This document shows, in pieces, positions 16,194-25,893 of a stretch of 64,000 nt of DNA. The first letter of the stretch is position 1. Every line of letters starts with the position of its first letter. The position numbers and the translations under genes are program-made. The DNA is from Pantoea eucalypti. Lineage in GTDB: Bacteria; Pseudomonadota; Gammaproteobacteria; Enterobacterales; Enterobacteriaceae. The notes under the pieces were generated by a model, which was not told where the DNA came from, did no database searches, and saw only the letters and a program-made list of their open reading frames with translations. The DNA lies in assembly GCF_009646115.1 (NCBI RefSeq), contig NZ_CP045720.1, forward strand, positions 3,100,001 to 3,164,000, read 5' to 3'.

Positions 16194-16751
16194 TTAAATA
16201 TGGGTTGGTGCAGGAACAGCTGCAGACGGCGTCACCTGAGTCGGTGAGGTCGAAGGAACGGTGGTCGCTGCCCCCGGCTGGGTTGGCATCGCCATTGATG
16301 GCACGGGTACCAGCAGCAGTTCAGCTTTAGTGCCACCCTGGTTGATCACCGGCTTCACGCCTTCAGTGACAAAAGCCAGCTTGCCGTCGATTGAGATCGC
16401 TGCGCTTAACAGAATGCGCGCATTAGGCTGGATGTCGGCCGGGTTAAACGGCAGCACGAACTGGAACGGTGCCTGTTTACCTTCAGTACGCACCACGCGT
16501 TGCGACAGCACTTTTGATGGTGCGTCGGATACAGAGGCATCAGACAGGGTTACCGTTAACACCGCATCCGGCGGCAGCGCAATGCGCTGGCGGATAAATA
16601 CAGAGCCACTTACGTTAGGCTGCGCAATTGCCGCGGTCTGGCCTGCAACCGCAGAACCCAGAGTGGGGGTCGGAACGGGTTTACTCTTATCGGCGCATCC
16701 CGCAACAGCAAGCGCCATAATTACACCACTACACACATGCCTGAGTTTCAT
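16194..16751 (-). CDS. ybaY: YbaY lipoprotein
   Basis: Outer-membrane-type lipoprotein of unknown function, 185 aa. Start ATG 16751 with GGAG upstream gives signal peptide MKLRHVCSGVIMALAVAGC, with the lipidated Cys at 19; an ATG five codons earlier is less likely. The central domain has the YbaY motifs IALPPDAVLTVTLSDASV and VLPFNPADIQPNARILLSAA. The C-terminus is a Pro/Thr/Ser-rich tail. It stands alone, convergent with atl and divergent from tesB. Confidence 0.94.
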   Translation of the reverse strand: MKLRHVCSGVIMALAVAGCADKSKPVPTPTLGSAVAGQTAAIAQPNVSGSVFIRQRIALPPDAVLTVTLSDASVSDAPSKVLSQRVVRTEGKQAPFQFVLPFNPADIQPNARILLSAAISIDGKLAFVTEGVKPVINQGGTKAELLLVPVPSMAMPTQPGAATTVPSTSPTQVTPSAAVPAPTHI

Positions 16752-16941
16752 TGATGTCGTCTCCATTTGATCAAAATGATTGTCGGCAGCGAATCCTGCT
16801 TACAGCGTTTCACTCGCCGTATGTCCTTAATGTTGGCACAAAAATGAAATTTTGCCTGGCTCAGCTAAAGCGGAAAGTCTGATTGACGTTAACTGGTCCG
16901 ATCTTTCACACTGAGCAGGTCACTTTATTGAGGAATGCGCC

Positions 16942-17805
16942 ATGAGTCAGGCACTGCAAAATCTGCTGAATCTGTTAAATCTGGAAAAACTCGAAGAGGG
17001 TCTATATCGCGGCCAGAGCGAAGATCTGGGTCTGCGCCAGGTTTTTGGCGGTCAGGTGGTCGGTCAGGCGCTTTATGCCGCTAAGCAAACCGTTCCGCCA
17101 GATCGCGTTATCCACTCTTTCCACAGCTACTTTTTGCGGCCCGGCGATAGCCAGAAAGCGATTATCTATGATGTTGAAACGCTGCGTGATGGCAAAAGTT
17201 TCAGTGCCCGGCGGGTAAGTGCCATTCAGAATGGACAGCCGATTTTTTACATGACCGCATCGTTTCAGTCGCCGGAAAGCGGATTTGAACATCAAAATCC
17301 GATGCCTGAAGTCGTCGGGCCTGAAAACCTGTTAACTGAACAGGCGATGGCGCAGAAAATGGCACATCTTCTGCCAGAAAAGCTACGCGAGAAATTCATT
17401 GCTGAACGTCCGCTGGAGATCCGTCCGGTACAGATTCACAACCCGTTGCGGGGACATGTGGCTAAGCCTGAGCGCCAGGTCTGGATCCGTGCCACTGGCC
17501 CACTACCTGACGACTTACGTATTCATCAGTACCTGCTCGGCTATGCTTCCGATCTCAATTTCCTGCCGGTCGCGCTTCAGCCGCACGGCAAAGGCTTTTT
17601 AGAACCGGACATGCAGGTCGCCACGATCGACCATTCCATGTGGTTCCATCGCCCGTTCGACTTCACTGAATGGCTGCTCTACAGCGTAGTCAGTACCTCG
17701 GCTTCTGGCGCACGCGGTTTTGTCCGGGGTGAGTTTTACAATCAGCAAGGTGTGCTGGTGGCGTCGACGGTTCAGGAAGGCGTGATGCGTCAGCGCAGCG
17801 AATAA
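16942..17805 (+). CDS. tesB: Acyl-CoA thioesterase II
   Basis: Hydrolyses medium- and long-chain acyl-CoAs to free fatty acid and CoA. It has 287 aa with two tandem hot-dog domains. The N-terminal domain contains [15 protein letters not shown] (about residues 33-47) and [13 protein letters not shown]. The C-terminal domain has the catalytic Asp region [17 protein letters not shown] and the closing STVQEGVMR. The length and motifs match E. coli TesB (286 aa). It is monocistronic by position, with a terminator shared with convergent amtB just after its stop. Confidence 0.97.
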   Translation: MSQALQNLLNLLNLEKLEEGLYRGQSEDLGLRQVFGGQVVGQALYAAKQTVPPDRVIHSFHSYFLRPGDSQKAIIYDVETLRDGKSFSARRVSAIQNGQPIFYMTASFQSPESGFEHQNPMPEVVGPENLLTEQAMAQKMAHLLPEKLREKFIAERPLEIRPVQIHNPLRGHVAKPERQVWIRATGPLPDDLRIHQYLLGYASDLNFLPVALQPHGKGFLEPDMQVATIDHSMWFHRPFDFTEWLLYSVVSTSASGARGFVRGEFYNQQGVLVASTVQEGVMRQRSE

Positions 17806-17828
17806 AAAAAGGGGCGATTTCTCGCCCC
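17804..17828 (-). terminator. Terminator of glnK-amtB
   Basis: GGGGCGA/TCGCCCC with a 4-nt loop (17811-17828). On the minus strand seven T residues follow, giving a classic intrinsic terminator just downstream of amtB, 26 bp past its stop codon. It lies between convergent genes. Confidence 0.85.
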
Positions 17829-17854
17829 CGATTAATCTTTTCCGTACTGACACA

Positions 17855-19141
17855 TTACTGGTTGTAAGCGTTCTCGCCGTGGCTGTTTACATCCAGACCT
17901 TCACGCTCATGCTCTTCCGGTACACGCAGACCAACAATCAGGTCAGCCAGCTTGAAGCCGATAAAGGCGACAACACCCGACCAGACGATAGTCAGGCCGA
18001 CGCTGAACAGCTGCACCCAGACCTGATGGCCCATGGTAACGCCCTGTGCATAGCCCACGCCGCCCAGTGAAGAGGAAGCAAACACGCCAGTCAGAATACA
18101 GCCTACAATTCCGCAGACGCCGTGTACGCCGAACACATCGCAGGGATCATCCACACGCAGCCATTTCTTCAGGGTGGTCACACCCCACAATCCTGCCAGG
18201 CCGCCAACCAGACCGATGATCAAGGATCCGCCCACGCCAACGTAACCACAGGCTGGGGTAATCGCTACCAGACCGGCAATAAAGCCTGAACAGGCACCCA
18301 GCAGAGAAGGCTTACCACGTACCGCCCACTCGCCAAAGGTCCATGCCAGGACTGCGCCCGCGGTTGCGACGACGGTGTTCAGGAAGGCCAATGCCGCGAT
18401 TTCATTTGCTGCAGACGCAGAACCGGCGTTGAAGCCGAACCAGCCAACATAAAGAATCGCGGTGCCGGTGAAGACCATTGGCAGGTTGTGTGGCTTAAAG
18501 GCCTCTTTACCAAAGCCAGCACGTTTGCCTACCAGATAAGCGCCCACCAGACCTGCTACTGCGGCGTTAATATGCACTACTGTACCGCCAGCAAAGTCCA
18601 GCGCACCATCCTGAGCCAGGAAACCGCCCGCCCACACCATGTGCGCGATAGGTAAATAGGAGAGCGTCAGCCAGACACCGACAAAAATCAGTACTGCAGA
18701 GAAGCGGATACGTTCAGCGATCGCACCGACAATCAGGCCCACGGTGATACAGGCAAATGAGGCCTGGAAAGCGACGTGGATATACTGATAGAAACTGCCC
18801 ATTACGGCGGTAAGTTGAATGTTTTTCAGCATGGCCCAGCCAAAGCCACCAAAGAAAGCATTGCCTTCACTGAACGCCAGGGAGTAGCCGTAGACCACCC
18901 ACAATACGCAAACCAGCGAGAAGGTCACCGCGACCTGGGTCAGCATCGACAGAACGTTTTTGCCGCGAATCAGACCACCGTAAAACAGCGCGATACCTGG
19001 AATTGACATAAACAGCACCAGCGCGGTGCAAATCATCATAAATGCGTTATCAGCCTTGTCCGCAACGGCAGGCGCAGCCATCGCGAGTGAGGGTAACAGT
19101 GCCAGGCTGGTGAGGCCCAACTTAGCTAACATTTTATTCAT
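17855..19141 (-). CDS. amtB: AmtB ammonium channel
   Basis: Trimeric inner-membrane ammonium channel blocked by GlnK when nitrogen is plentiful. Its 428 aa is the same as in E. coli. A signal peptide (MNKMLAKLGLTSLALLPSLA) is followed by eleven membrane helices. The pore twin histidines are in SYLPIAHMVWAGG (~168) and DVFGVHGVCGIVG (~318), and the Phe gate is near 107. The cytosolic C-terminal tail GLRVPEEHEREGLDVNSHGE binds GlnK. It is translated with glnK, 34 bp downstream of it. Confidence 0.98.
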   Translation of the reverse strand: MNKMLAKLGLTSLALLPSLAMAAPAVADKADNAFMMICTALVLFMSIPGIALFYGGLIRGKNVLSMLTQVAVTFSLVCVLWVVYGYSLAFSEGNAFFGGFGWAMLKNIQLTAVMGSFYQYIHVAFQASFACITVGLIVGAIAERIRFSAVLIFVGVWLTLSYLPIAHMVWAGGFLAQDGALDFAGGTVVHINAAVAGLVGAYLVGKRAGFGKEAFKPHNLPMVFTGTAILYVGWFGFNAGSASAANEIAALAFLNTVVATAGAVLAWTFGEWAVRGKPSLLGACSGFIAGLVAITPACGYVGVGGSLIIGLVGGLAGLWGVTTLKKWLRVDDPCDVFGVHGVCGIVGCILTGVFASSSLGGVGYAQGVTMGHQVWVQLFSVGLTIVWSGVVAFIGFKLADLIVGLRVPEEHEREGLDVNSHGENAYNQ

Positions 19142-19175
19142 TTTTATTCCATCCCATCACAGTACTGAGTCTTGA

Positions 19176-19514
19176 TTACAGAGCGGCTTCATCGGTCTCG
19201 CCGGTACGAATACGGATGACGCGCTGCAGTTCAGCCACGAAAATCTTACCGTCGCCAATTTTGCCGGTGTAAGCCGCTTTACTGATGACATCCACCACTT
19301 CGTCCAGCTGATCATCGGCAATCGCGATATCAATTTTGACTTTTGGCAGGAAATTTACGCTGTATTCTGCGCCACGATAAAGCTCTGCATGGCCTTTCTG
19401 ACGGCCAAACCCCTTCACTTCGGAGACGGTCAGTCCCTGAATGCCGATAGAGGATAAAGCTTCACGTACATCCTCCAGCTTGAATGGCTTAATTACGACG
19501 GTGACCAGCTTCAT
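19176..19514 (-). CDS. glnK: GlnK, PII nitrogen regulatory protein
   Basis: PII signal protein, 112 aa, that senses 2-oxoglutarate and ATP/ADP, is uridylylated by GlnD and plugs AmtB. I start at 19514, giving MKLVTVVIKPFKLEDVREAL; the 40 upstream codons in frame are not protein-like. The T-loop carries the modified tyrosine in ELYRGAEYSVNF (Tyr51). The B- and C-loop motifs TGKIGDGKIFV and RIRTGETDEAAL are intact. A sigma-54 promoter lies about 55 bp upstream. Confidence 0.98.
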   Translation of the reverse strand: MKLVTVVIKPFKLEDVREALSSIGIQGLTVSEVKGFGRQKGHAELYRGAEYSVNFLPKVKIDIAIADDQLDEVVDVISKAAYTGKIGDGKIFVAELQRVIRIRTGETDEAAL

Positions 19515-19567
19515 TGGATCCCCTCCAGCGAGTAAATTGGTAACGTTTATGGACACGAAGGGATATA

Positions 19568-19583
19568 AGCAAAGCCTGTGCCA
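19568..19583 (-). promoter_or_regulatory. Sigma-54 promoter of glnK-amtB
   Basis: The minus strand reads TGGCACAGGCTTTGCT, a full match to the -24/-12 consensus TGGCACRnnnnTTGCW. Transcription would start near 19557, about 40 bp before glnK. Nitrogen control of glnK-amtB by RpoN and NtrC is established in enterobacteria. Confidence 0.92.
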
Positions 19584-19690
19584 GAGTGTAAAACTGACGT
19601 TAATCAGTGAGTCAGGCGAGACGCGGCAAGGCATGGTTTTAACCGTAGCGGAAACCTGAAGCCTGGATGAAGGGGAATACTGCCAGGGAC

Positions 19691-19727
19691 TGCACTCCTT
19701 TGGTGCTTAAGGCGTCAAAGGAGTGCA
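19691..19727. promoter_or_regulatory. NtrC-type enhancer upstream of glnK
   Basis: TGCACT-N5-GGTGCT (19691-19707) resembles the NtrC site TGCACC-N5-GGTGCA with one mismatch in each arm. Its left half is repeated inverted, CAAAGGAGTGCA at 19716-19727, suggesting a second weaker site. Both lie about 110-170 bp upstream of the sigma-54 promoter, the usual enhancer distance. Confidence 0.65.
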
Positions 19728-19771
19728 TTTGTACAGATTATTCTGATAAACATGCTCAAAAAAGGTGCAGC

Positions 19772-21547
19772 TCAACCTTCAGATGTTACAGGCACGCCCG
19801 ACGCCAGATTTTCACCTGCCTGTTGTAGCTGATACATCTGCCAGTAGCGTCCCTGCATCGCCAGCAGTTGCTGATGGGTACCCTGCTCCACCACACGACC
19901 GCGATGCAGCACCAGGATCTTGTCCGCTTCCACAATCGTTGATAGTCGGTGCGCAATCACCACCAGCGTACTGTGCTGACGAAGCGTCGCAAGTGTCTGC
20001 TGAATCGCCTGTTCGGTACCGGAGTCGATATTGGCTGTTGCCTCGTCGAGGATAAGTATCTGCGGCAGATCAACCAGTACCCGGGCCAGCGCCAGCAGCT
20101 GCTTCTGTCCGACCGACAAATTATTGCCCTGCTCGCCCAGCCGGGTATGAATTCCCTCTGGTAAAGCCTGCGCCAGTGGCGCCAGCTGTACCTGCTGGAG
20201 CACCTGCCAGACAGCCTCTTCGCTGATGTCGCGGCCCAGCCGGACATTGGCCAGCAGCGTATCGGCCAGGACGACCGGATCCTGCTGCACCATCGCGATA
20301 CCGTGTCGCAGCACGGCATGACTCAGGTCACCAATAGGCCGGTCATCAATCCGGATTTCGCCGCGCGTCACCGGGTAGTAGCCCATCAGCAAATTAGCCA
20401 GAGTACTCTTGCCGCTGCCGGTATGGCCCACCAGTGCCACGAATTCACGCGGTGCGACGTCAAGATTGATATCACTGAGTACATCGCGGTTTTCACGGTA
20501 GGCAAAACTGAGATTGTTCAGGGTGATACGACCTGAAGCCAGTGGCTGCGGGTCGATGCCATATTGCTGCTGCGTAGCATCCATCAGCTCGAAAATACGC
20601 TCACCAGAAACCACCGCCTGTTGCAGCATCGATTGCTGCGTGGTCAGCTCAATCAGCGGCTCATTCAGGCGGCCCAGGTAAGTAATAAAGGCATACAACA
20701 CCCCGACTTCAAACACGCCAGGCACCGAGAAGCTGAACAGGATCAGCAACCCACACAGTACCATCGCTGAAAACAGGCTCAACAGAGGGCGCAGCAGAAA
20801 GCCATCAAGACGCAGCGTCTCCATTCGCGCCAGATAGTGGGAGCGACTCGCTTCGCCCATACGCTCACCAAATCGCGCCTGCTGGCGAAACTGCTGAATC
20901 ACGCTCATGCCGCTGATCACTTCGTTAAAGCCGTTGTTAATGTCTGCCAGATAACTACGAACCCGTCGGGCAATCGGCGTGCTGTAGCGCTGATAGATAA
21001 ACATGACTATCAGTACCAGCGGGAAGATCATCATCGCCACCAGTGCCATGCGCCAGTCAAGGCTGAACATCGCTACCATCATGGCGCCAACGAGTGCAGC
21101 ACTGCGCAGTACAGTGGAGACCACCGTGACGTAGAGATCACGGATGACTTCGGTGTCGTTCGTCACACGCGAAATGATTTGACCGACCGGCTGGGTATCA
21201 AAGGCGCTCAGCGGCTGACAGAGTGCTGCATTCATCACGTCACAGCGCAACTGCTGGACCACACCAATTGCGGCACGGTTGAATAACAGCGCCTGCCAGT
21301 AGTGCAGCCCGGCGGCCAGTAACTGAAGCAGAATAAAACTCACCACCAGTCCGGCAACGATACCCCAGGGCATCTGATGCTTCGCCACCAGGTTATCAAT
21401 AAAATAGCTGACCAGCACCGGGCCGGTCACTTCCGCTGCGGCAGCAATCCAGAGCATGCCAACCGCCAGCGACAGAGATTTGCGCCATGGCTTGCCGTAG
21501 CTCAGCAGACGCTTCAGGGTTGGCCACAAGCGTGCAGACTTAGCCAT
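19772..21547 (-). CDS. mdlB: MdlB, multidrug-resistance-like ABC exporter half-transporter
   Basis: Inner-membrane ABC half-transporter with an N-terminal six-helix exporter domain and a C-terminal ATPase; likely pairs with MdlA as a heterodimer. Substrate unknown. Start ATG 21547 gives 591 aa beginning [20 protein letters not shown] (E. coli 593). Motifs are [20 protein letters not shown] in a cytoplasmic loop, Walker [10 protein letters not shown], signature LSVGQKQLL, Walker [13 protein letters not shown] and switch IAHRLST. The start overlaps the mdlA end by 8 bp. Confidence 0.96.
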   Translation of the reverse strand: MAKSARLWPTLKRLLSYGKPWRKSLSLAVGMLWIAAAAEVTGPVLVSYFIDNLVAKHQMPWGIVAGLVVSFILLQLLAAGLHYWQALLFNRAAIGVVQQLRCDVMNAALCQPLSAFDTQPVGQIISRVTNDTEVIRDLYVTVVSTVLRSAALVGAMMVAMFSLDWRMALVAMMIFPLVLIVMFIYQRYSTPIARRVRSYLADINNGFNEVISGMSVIQQFRQQARFGERMGEASRSHYLARMETLRLDGFLLRPLLSLFSAMVLCGLLILFSFSVPGVFEVGVLYAFITYLGRLNEPLIELTTQQSMLQQAVVSGERIFELMDATQQQYGIDPQPLASGRITLNNLSFAYRENRDVLSDINLDVAPREFVALVGHTGSGKSTLANLLMGYYPVTRGEIRIDDRPIGDLSHAVLRHGIAMVQQDPVVLADTLLANVRLGRDISEEAVWQVLQQVQLAPLAQALPEGIHTRLGEQGNNLSVGQKQLLALARVLVDLPQILILDEATANIDSGTEQAIQQTLATLRQHSTLVVIAHRLSTIVEADKILVLHRGRVVEQGTHQQLLAMQGRYWQMYQLQQAGENLASGVPVTSEG

Positions 21548-23309
21548 GCGGCACTCCTTTCTCATTTTCATCATCATCCAGTGCCGCTTCGAGTTGCTGA
21601 TACCGGTACATATCACGATACCAGCCAGCACTGCTGGCCAGCGCATCGTGATCGCCTCGCTGCATCACGCTGCCCTGTTGCAGCACCAGAATTTCACTGG
21701 CTTCTGTCAGCGCCGACAGGCGGTGTGCGCTGATAATCAGTGTTTTCCCCTGCCCCCAGATGCGCAGATTATGCAGGATTTCGTGTTCGGTACGTCCATC
21801 CACTGCAGAAAGTGCGTCGTCCAGAATCAGGATTTCGGCATTCAGCAGGAGTGCCCTGGCAATCGAAAGACGCTGCTTCTGTCCACCGGACAGCATGACG
21901 CCGCGCTCCCCGACTTCCGTTTCATAACCCTGCGGCAGACGCAGGATATCGTCATGCACACAGGCCAGCATAGCTGCACGTTCTATCTCCAGCTGGGTTG
22001 CGCCCGGTTTCCCCAATGCAATATTGTTCGCCACACTGTCTGAGAACAGGAACGGTGTCTGGCTGACTACGGCCAGACGGCTGCGCCAGCTGTCCAGCCG
22101 TAACTGCGGCAGCGGGATCTGATGGTAGCGGATGTCACCCTGCTGAATATCAAAGTGACGCTGAATCAGGCTGAGCAGTGTGCTTTTGCCACTGCCGGTT
22201 GGCCCGCACAGTCCCAGCATTTCACCGGGTTTCAACTGGAAGATGATATCGCTTAGCACCGGACCTGTGCTGGCCGGATAGTGAAAGGCGCGAATAGCGA
22301 CCTGCAGCATGCCGGGTTGGTGGGGTAAAGATTTATCGCCATCTTCCACCGCTGGCGCTTCTGCCAGCAGCGCACTGATGCGGCTCCAGGCGGCGCTGCC
22401 GCGTTCGACAATATTAAACATCCACGCCAGCGCCAGCATTGGCCAAATCATCAGGCCGAGATACATCACAAAACTGGTGAGCTGTCCCAGCGTCATCTGA
22501 TCATGCCACACCATCCAGCTGCCGCCGCCAATCGCCAGCAGGTTTGAGAAACCGATCGCGATGTAGATTGTGGGATCGAAACGGGCATCGACCCGCGCGA
22601 CGCGCAGGTTTTTTTCCCCGGTATCACGGGCGATGTCGGAAAATTGCTGCGACTGATGCTGTTCCAGACCAAAGGCTTTGATCATCCGGATGCTGGTCAG
22701 GCTCTCCTGCGTCTGATCGTTGAGGCTGGAGAAGGCCGCCTGTGCCAGCTTAAAGCGGTGGTGCAACTGATTGCCGTAACGATGGATCACGATAGCCATA
22801 ATCGGCATCGGCACCAGCGCCAGCAGCGTCAGTTGCCAGCTGATCTGAGTACTCATCACCAGTAACACCACACATCCCATCACCAGCGAATCGACCAGCG
22901 TCAGTACCCCTTCTCCGGCCGCAAACACCACCCGGTCCACGTCGTTGGTGGCGCGCGCGATCAGGTCGCCGGTGCGGTGACGCAGGTAAAATGCCGGTTG
23001 CTGACGACTCAACTGGCGATAAAAATCTTCGCGCAGTTCAACCGCCAGCTGGTAGGAGGCACCAAACAACAGGACGCGCCAGACATAGCGCAGCAGATAG
23101 ACCACGATTGCCGTTGCCAGCATGATCCCAATCCACATCATGATGCGGCTGGAACTCATGTTGTCACGTGTTACACCATCGACAATCACGCCGACTACAT
23201 GCGGCGGCAGCAACTGCAGAATAGCAATAACAATAAGCAGGATGACCGCGCCCAGATAGCGCCGCCACTCCCGCAGGAAATACCAACTTAACTGACTGAA
23301 TAATCGCAC
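21540..23309 (-). CDS. mdlA: MdlA, multidrug-resistance-like ABC exporter half-transporter
   Basis: Partner of MdlB, 589 aa. It has an exporter membrane domain of six helices (residues ~15-300) with [20 protein letters not shown], then an ATPase with Walker [10 protein letters not shown], signature [14 protein letters not shown], Walker [13 protein letters not shown] and switch ISAHRLS. The Walker B catalytic acid is Asp (LDDA) rather than Glu as in MdlB. This marks MdlA as carrying the degenerate ATP site of a heterodimeric exporter, as in E. coli. It begins 24 bp after decR in the same direction. Confidence 0.96.
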   Translation of the reverse strand: MRLFSQLSWYFLREWRRYLGAVILLIVIAILQLLPPHVVGVIVDGVTRDNMSSSRIMMWIGIMLATAIVVYLLRYVWRVLLFGASYQLAVELREDFYRQLSRQQPAFYLRHRTGDLIARATNDVDRVVFAAGEGVLTLVDSLVMGCVVLLVMSTQISWQLTLLALVPMPIMAIVIHRYGNQLHHRFKLAQAAFSSLNDQTQESLTSIRMIKAFGLEQHQSQQFSDIARDTGEKNLRVARVDARFDPTIYIAIGFSNLLAIGGGSWMVWHDQMTLGQLTSFVMYLGLMIWPMLALAWMFNIVERGSAAWSRISALLAEAPAVEDGDKSLPHQPGMLQVAIRAFHYPASTGPVLSDIIFQLKPGEMLGLCGPTGSGKSTLLSLIQRHFDIQQGDIRYHQIPLPQLRLDSWRSRLAVVSQTPFLFSDSVANNIALGKPGATQLEIERAAMLACVHDDILRLPQGYETEVGERGVMLSGGQKQRLSIARALLLNAEILILDDALSAVDGRTEHEILHNLRIWGQGKTLIISAHRLSALTEASEILVLQQGSVMQRGDHDALASSAGWYRDMYRYQQLEAALDDDENEKGVPHG

Positions 23310-23333
23310 AACGCTGCTCTCAATCTCAGGCCC

Positions 23334-23795
23334 TCAGAGGGCGACAGGTAAAGCCGTGGTGTATTTAATCTCTTCCATGGCGAAGCTGGATGTCACATCA
23401 ATCAGGCCGGGCACCCCATTGACTACTCGCTTGTAAAAAGCATCATAGCTTTTCATATCGGCCACCTGAATGCGCAGCAGGTAATCATACTCCCCTGCCA
23501 TGCGGTAAAAGGCCATGACCTCCGGCATGCTACTCACCACGGAGACAAAAGTCTGATACCAGTCGCGGCTGTGCTGCTGGGTTTTCACAAACATAAATGC
23601 CGTCAGTGACAGTCCGATTTTATCACCATCCAGCAACGCTACCCGAGCGCGAATAATGCCATCATCTTCCAGTTTTTTCAGGCGCTTCCAGCAGGGTGTG
23701 GTGGTAAGGTTGACGGCATCCGCCAATGCCTGCAGTGACAGGGTACAGTCCTGCTGCAGTAGCGCGAGCAATTTGAGGTCAGTTTTATCTAACAT
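23334..23795 (-). CDS. decR: DecR (YbaO/CutR), Lrp-family cysteine-responsive regulator
   Basis: Transcription factor of the Lrp/AsnC family that activates cysteine detoxification genes when cysteine is high. Start at 23795 gives 153 aa, [20 protein letters not shown]. The winged helix-turn-helix has [20 protein letters not shown], and the C-terminal RAM domain senses ligand ([21 protein letters not shown]). It is divergent from cdsH, a cysteine desulfhydrase, the arrangement known from Salmonella cutR-cdsH. The 116-bp gap between them should hold its binding sites. Confidence 0.95.
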   Translation of the reverse strand: MLDKTDLKLLALLQQDCTLSLQALADAVNLTTTPCWKRLKKLEDDGIIRARVALLDGDKIGLSLTAFMFVKTQQHSRDWYQTFVSVVSSMPEVMAFYRMAGEYDYLLRIQVADMKSYDAFYKRVVNGVPGLIDVTSSFAMEEIKYTTALPVAL

Positions 23796-23911
23796 TCGGG
23801 GCTCCGAGAGAATCATTTTCTCCATTACCGCGATTTTAGCGGTAATTTTGCAATCTCTTTTTCCTGCACGTGCCATAAAATAGTCTCATTATTTTTTATC
23901 GGACGCCTGAG

Positions 23912-24946
23912 ATGCACACTTGCTGGATTCGTCACGCTATCAACGAAATTAATGCTGACTTTCAACGATCGGCAGAGACCCACTTGATCCGGTTCGATCT
24001 GGCGGATTTTCCCGGCATCTGGTTCTATCTGAAAGATGAGAGCACCCATCCCAGTGGCAGTCTTAAACATCGGCTGGCACGATCTCTGTTTCTTTACGGC
24101 CTTTCTAATGGCTGGATTAAACAGGATACGCCGATTATAGAAGCCTCGTCAGGCAGCACTGCCGTTTCTGAGGCGTACTTCGCAAGGCTGCTGGGCCTGC
24201 CGTTTATTGCAGTGATGCCCGCCAGTACAGCGAAGCGTAAAATTGAGCAGATCGCGTTTTATGGCGGACAGTGCCATTTTGTCGAGGATCCCTGCCAGCT
24301 TTACGCAGAGTCTGAACGGCTGGCGCGGCAGCTGAATGGCCATTTTATGGATCAGTTTACTTACGCTGAACGCGCGACAGACTGGCGTGGCAATAACAAC
24401 ATTGCAGAGAGCATCTTTCGTCAGATGCAGCACGAGCCCTATCCCATTCCCCATACTGTCATCATGAGTGCAGGCACCGGCGGCACTTCAGCGACCCTGG
24501 GCCGCTATATTCGTTACCAGGGACTGGAAACGAAAATGCTGGTAGTGGATCCGCAGCATTCTGTCTTTTTCGACTACTGGAGGCAGCGTGATGCCACTCT
24601 GACCAGCACGCGCGGCAGCATGATCGAGGGGATTGGCCGTCCACGGGTAGAACCCTCGTTTATGCCTGACGTGATCGATGAAATGATAAAAGTGCCGGAT
24701 GGTGCGACGCTGGCCGCCATGCTGAAACTGGAAAAGATTCTGGGACGCAAACCTGGCGCCTCTACCGGCACTAATTTCTGGGGCATGATGCAGGTGGCGA
24801 AACGCTTACGGGCGGCAAATCAGCAAGGGGCGCTGGTGACACTGCTTTGCGACAGTGGCGAACGTTATCCCGATAGCTACTATCAGCCAGAGTGGGTAGC
24901 AAAACATATTGGCGATATCACGCCGTGGCAGCGCGAGCTGGAATAA
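23912..24946 (+). CDS. cdsH: CdsH-type PLP-dependent L-cysteine desulfhydrase
   Basis: Fold-type II PLP enzyme of the cysteine synthase superfamily, 344 aa. The PLP lysine is in HPSGSLKHR (about residue 52), the substrate loop in EASSGSTAVSE (~78-88), and the phosphate-binding Gly loop is SAGTGGTSATLG (~186-197). The late GASTGTNFWG motif and the size fit the desulfhydrase branch rather than CysK/CysM. The Salmonella homologue beside a DecR orthologue is CdsH, which degrades excess cysteine to pyruvate, ammonia and sulfide. The gene is absent from this position in E. coli K-12. Function by family and context. Confidence 0.87.
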   Translation: MHTCWIRHAINEINADFQRSAETHLIRFDLADFPGIWFYLKDESTHPSGSLKHRLARSLFLYGLSNGWIKQDTPIIEASSGSTAVSEAYFARLLGLPFIAVMPASTAKRKIEQIAFYGGQCHFVEDPCQLYAESERLARQLNGHFMDQFTYAERATDWRGNNNIAESIFRQMQHEPYPIPHTVIMSAGTGGTSATLGRYIRYQGLETKMLVVDPQHSVFFDYWRQRDATLTSTRGSMIEGIGRPRVEPSFMPDVIDEMIKVPDGATLAAMLKLEKILGRKPGASTGTNFWGMMQVAKRLRAANQQGALVTLLCDSGERYPDSYYQPEWVAKHIGDITPWQRELE

Positions 24947-24967
24947 AAAACCGGACATCCTGTCCGG
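24944..24967 (-). terminator. Terminator of cof
   Basis: CCGGACA/TGTCCGG with a 3-nt loop (24951-24967). On the minus strand it is followed by TTTTTTATTC, so it ends cof transcripts; it also lies at the end of the convergent cdsH. Confidence 0.85.
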
Positions 24968-24980
24968 TGCACGGCAATCC

Positions 24981-25802
24981 TCAGCATTCGGGGGAATACG
25001 CGAGGTCAGGTGTAGCCAGCCAGTGATTTAAATAGTGAGACACTGCCTGTGTCTCGCAATGCCCTAATACGGGTAAATGCGGAAGTGCGGCTTTCAATTG
25101 CGCCATCGCATTGCCCATGATGAAGCCCTGCCCGACCTGCGCCAGCATCTCGCGATCGTTCATCGCATCACCAAACGCCATACATTCCGCCATTGTCAGC
25201 GACAGGTGATCACATAACAGCGCCAGCGCGCTGCCTTTGTTGCAGTGAGCGGGCAAGACCTCCAGCGTGTCCACCCCAGAGAAGCAGATCGTAGCCTGCT
25301 CGCCCAATGCGGCATCCAGCGAGATCTTTAGCCGACACAGATTCTGATGCTGATCAATAAAGCAGATTTTTGTCACCTGATGCGCAGGCAGCTTTTTAAG
25401 ATCGCACAGTTGATAACCGAATCCGCTCATCTGATGGGCCACCAGCAGCTCCGGAGCAGGTCGATCGGTAAACCACCCCTGATCGTTGAAAATATGGATT
25501 GTCGCGGTGGTATCCCAGTGGCGGTGGATGACCTCTTCAGCGACGGCAGGAGGCAGATCACGTGCGAAGATAAGATTGCCAGATCGATCGTGTACGCGGG
25601 TGCCATTACCGGTGATCAGCCATGCGGGAAGTGTCATTTTTTCCCGCAGGATCTGCATTTCCTGCAGATGGCGGCCCGTTGCCAGCGCGAGATTAACATC
25701 ACGCAGATGCAATGCCTGCAAACTCTCCAGAGTCTGCTGCCCCAACTGATGATTCGGCAGCAACAATGTGCCATCCATATCGAACGCGGCTAAACGCACC
25801 AT
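24981..25802 (-). CDS. cof: Cof, HAD-family HMP-PP phosphatase
   Basis: HAD phosphatase, 273 aa, known to hydrolyse the thiamin precursor HMP-PP and other phosphorylated compounds. Motif I is [13 protein letters not shown] with nucleophile Asp8, motif II is in LATGR, motif III Lys lies in [10 protein letters not shown], and motif IV is [11 protein letters not shown]. The C2B-type cap occupies ~85-190. The C-terminal stretch [20 protein letters not shown] is typical of Cof. It lies divergent from ybaE. Confidence 0.96.
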   Translation of the reverse strand: MVRLAAFDMDGTLLLPNHQLGQQTLESLQALHLRDVNLALATGRHLQEMQILREKMTLPAWLITGNGTRVHDRSGNLIFARDLPPAVAEEVIHRHWDTTATIHIFNDQGWFTDRPAPELLVAHQMSGFGYQLCDLKKLPAHQVTKICFIDQHQNLCRLKISLDAALGEQATICFSGVDTLEVLPAHCNKGSALALLCDHLSLTMAECMAFGDAMNDREMLAQVGQGFIMGNAMAQLKAALPHLPVLGHCETQAVSHYLNHWLATPDLAYSPEC

Positions 25803-25893
25803 GATTCCCCTCCTGCTGAAAGATGGCTTTACTATTGCCTGTAAATTGCGGAACTAATAGTGAATACTTAAAAAAAACTGTTCCGGGTTTAGC

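Noticed and set aside
25803..25893. SgrS/SgrT-type small RNA divergent from the SgrR-like gene
   Set aside because: The 91-bp gap to cof is too short and no Hfq-type terminator or SgrT frame is present; the gene is ybaE rather than sgrR.
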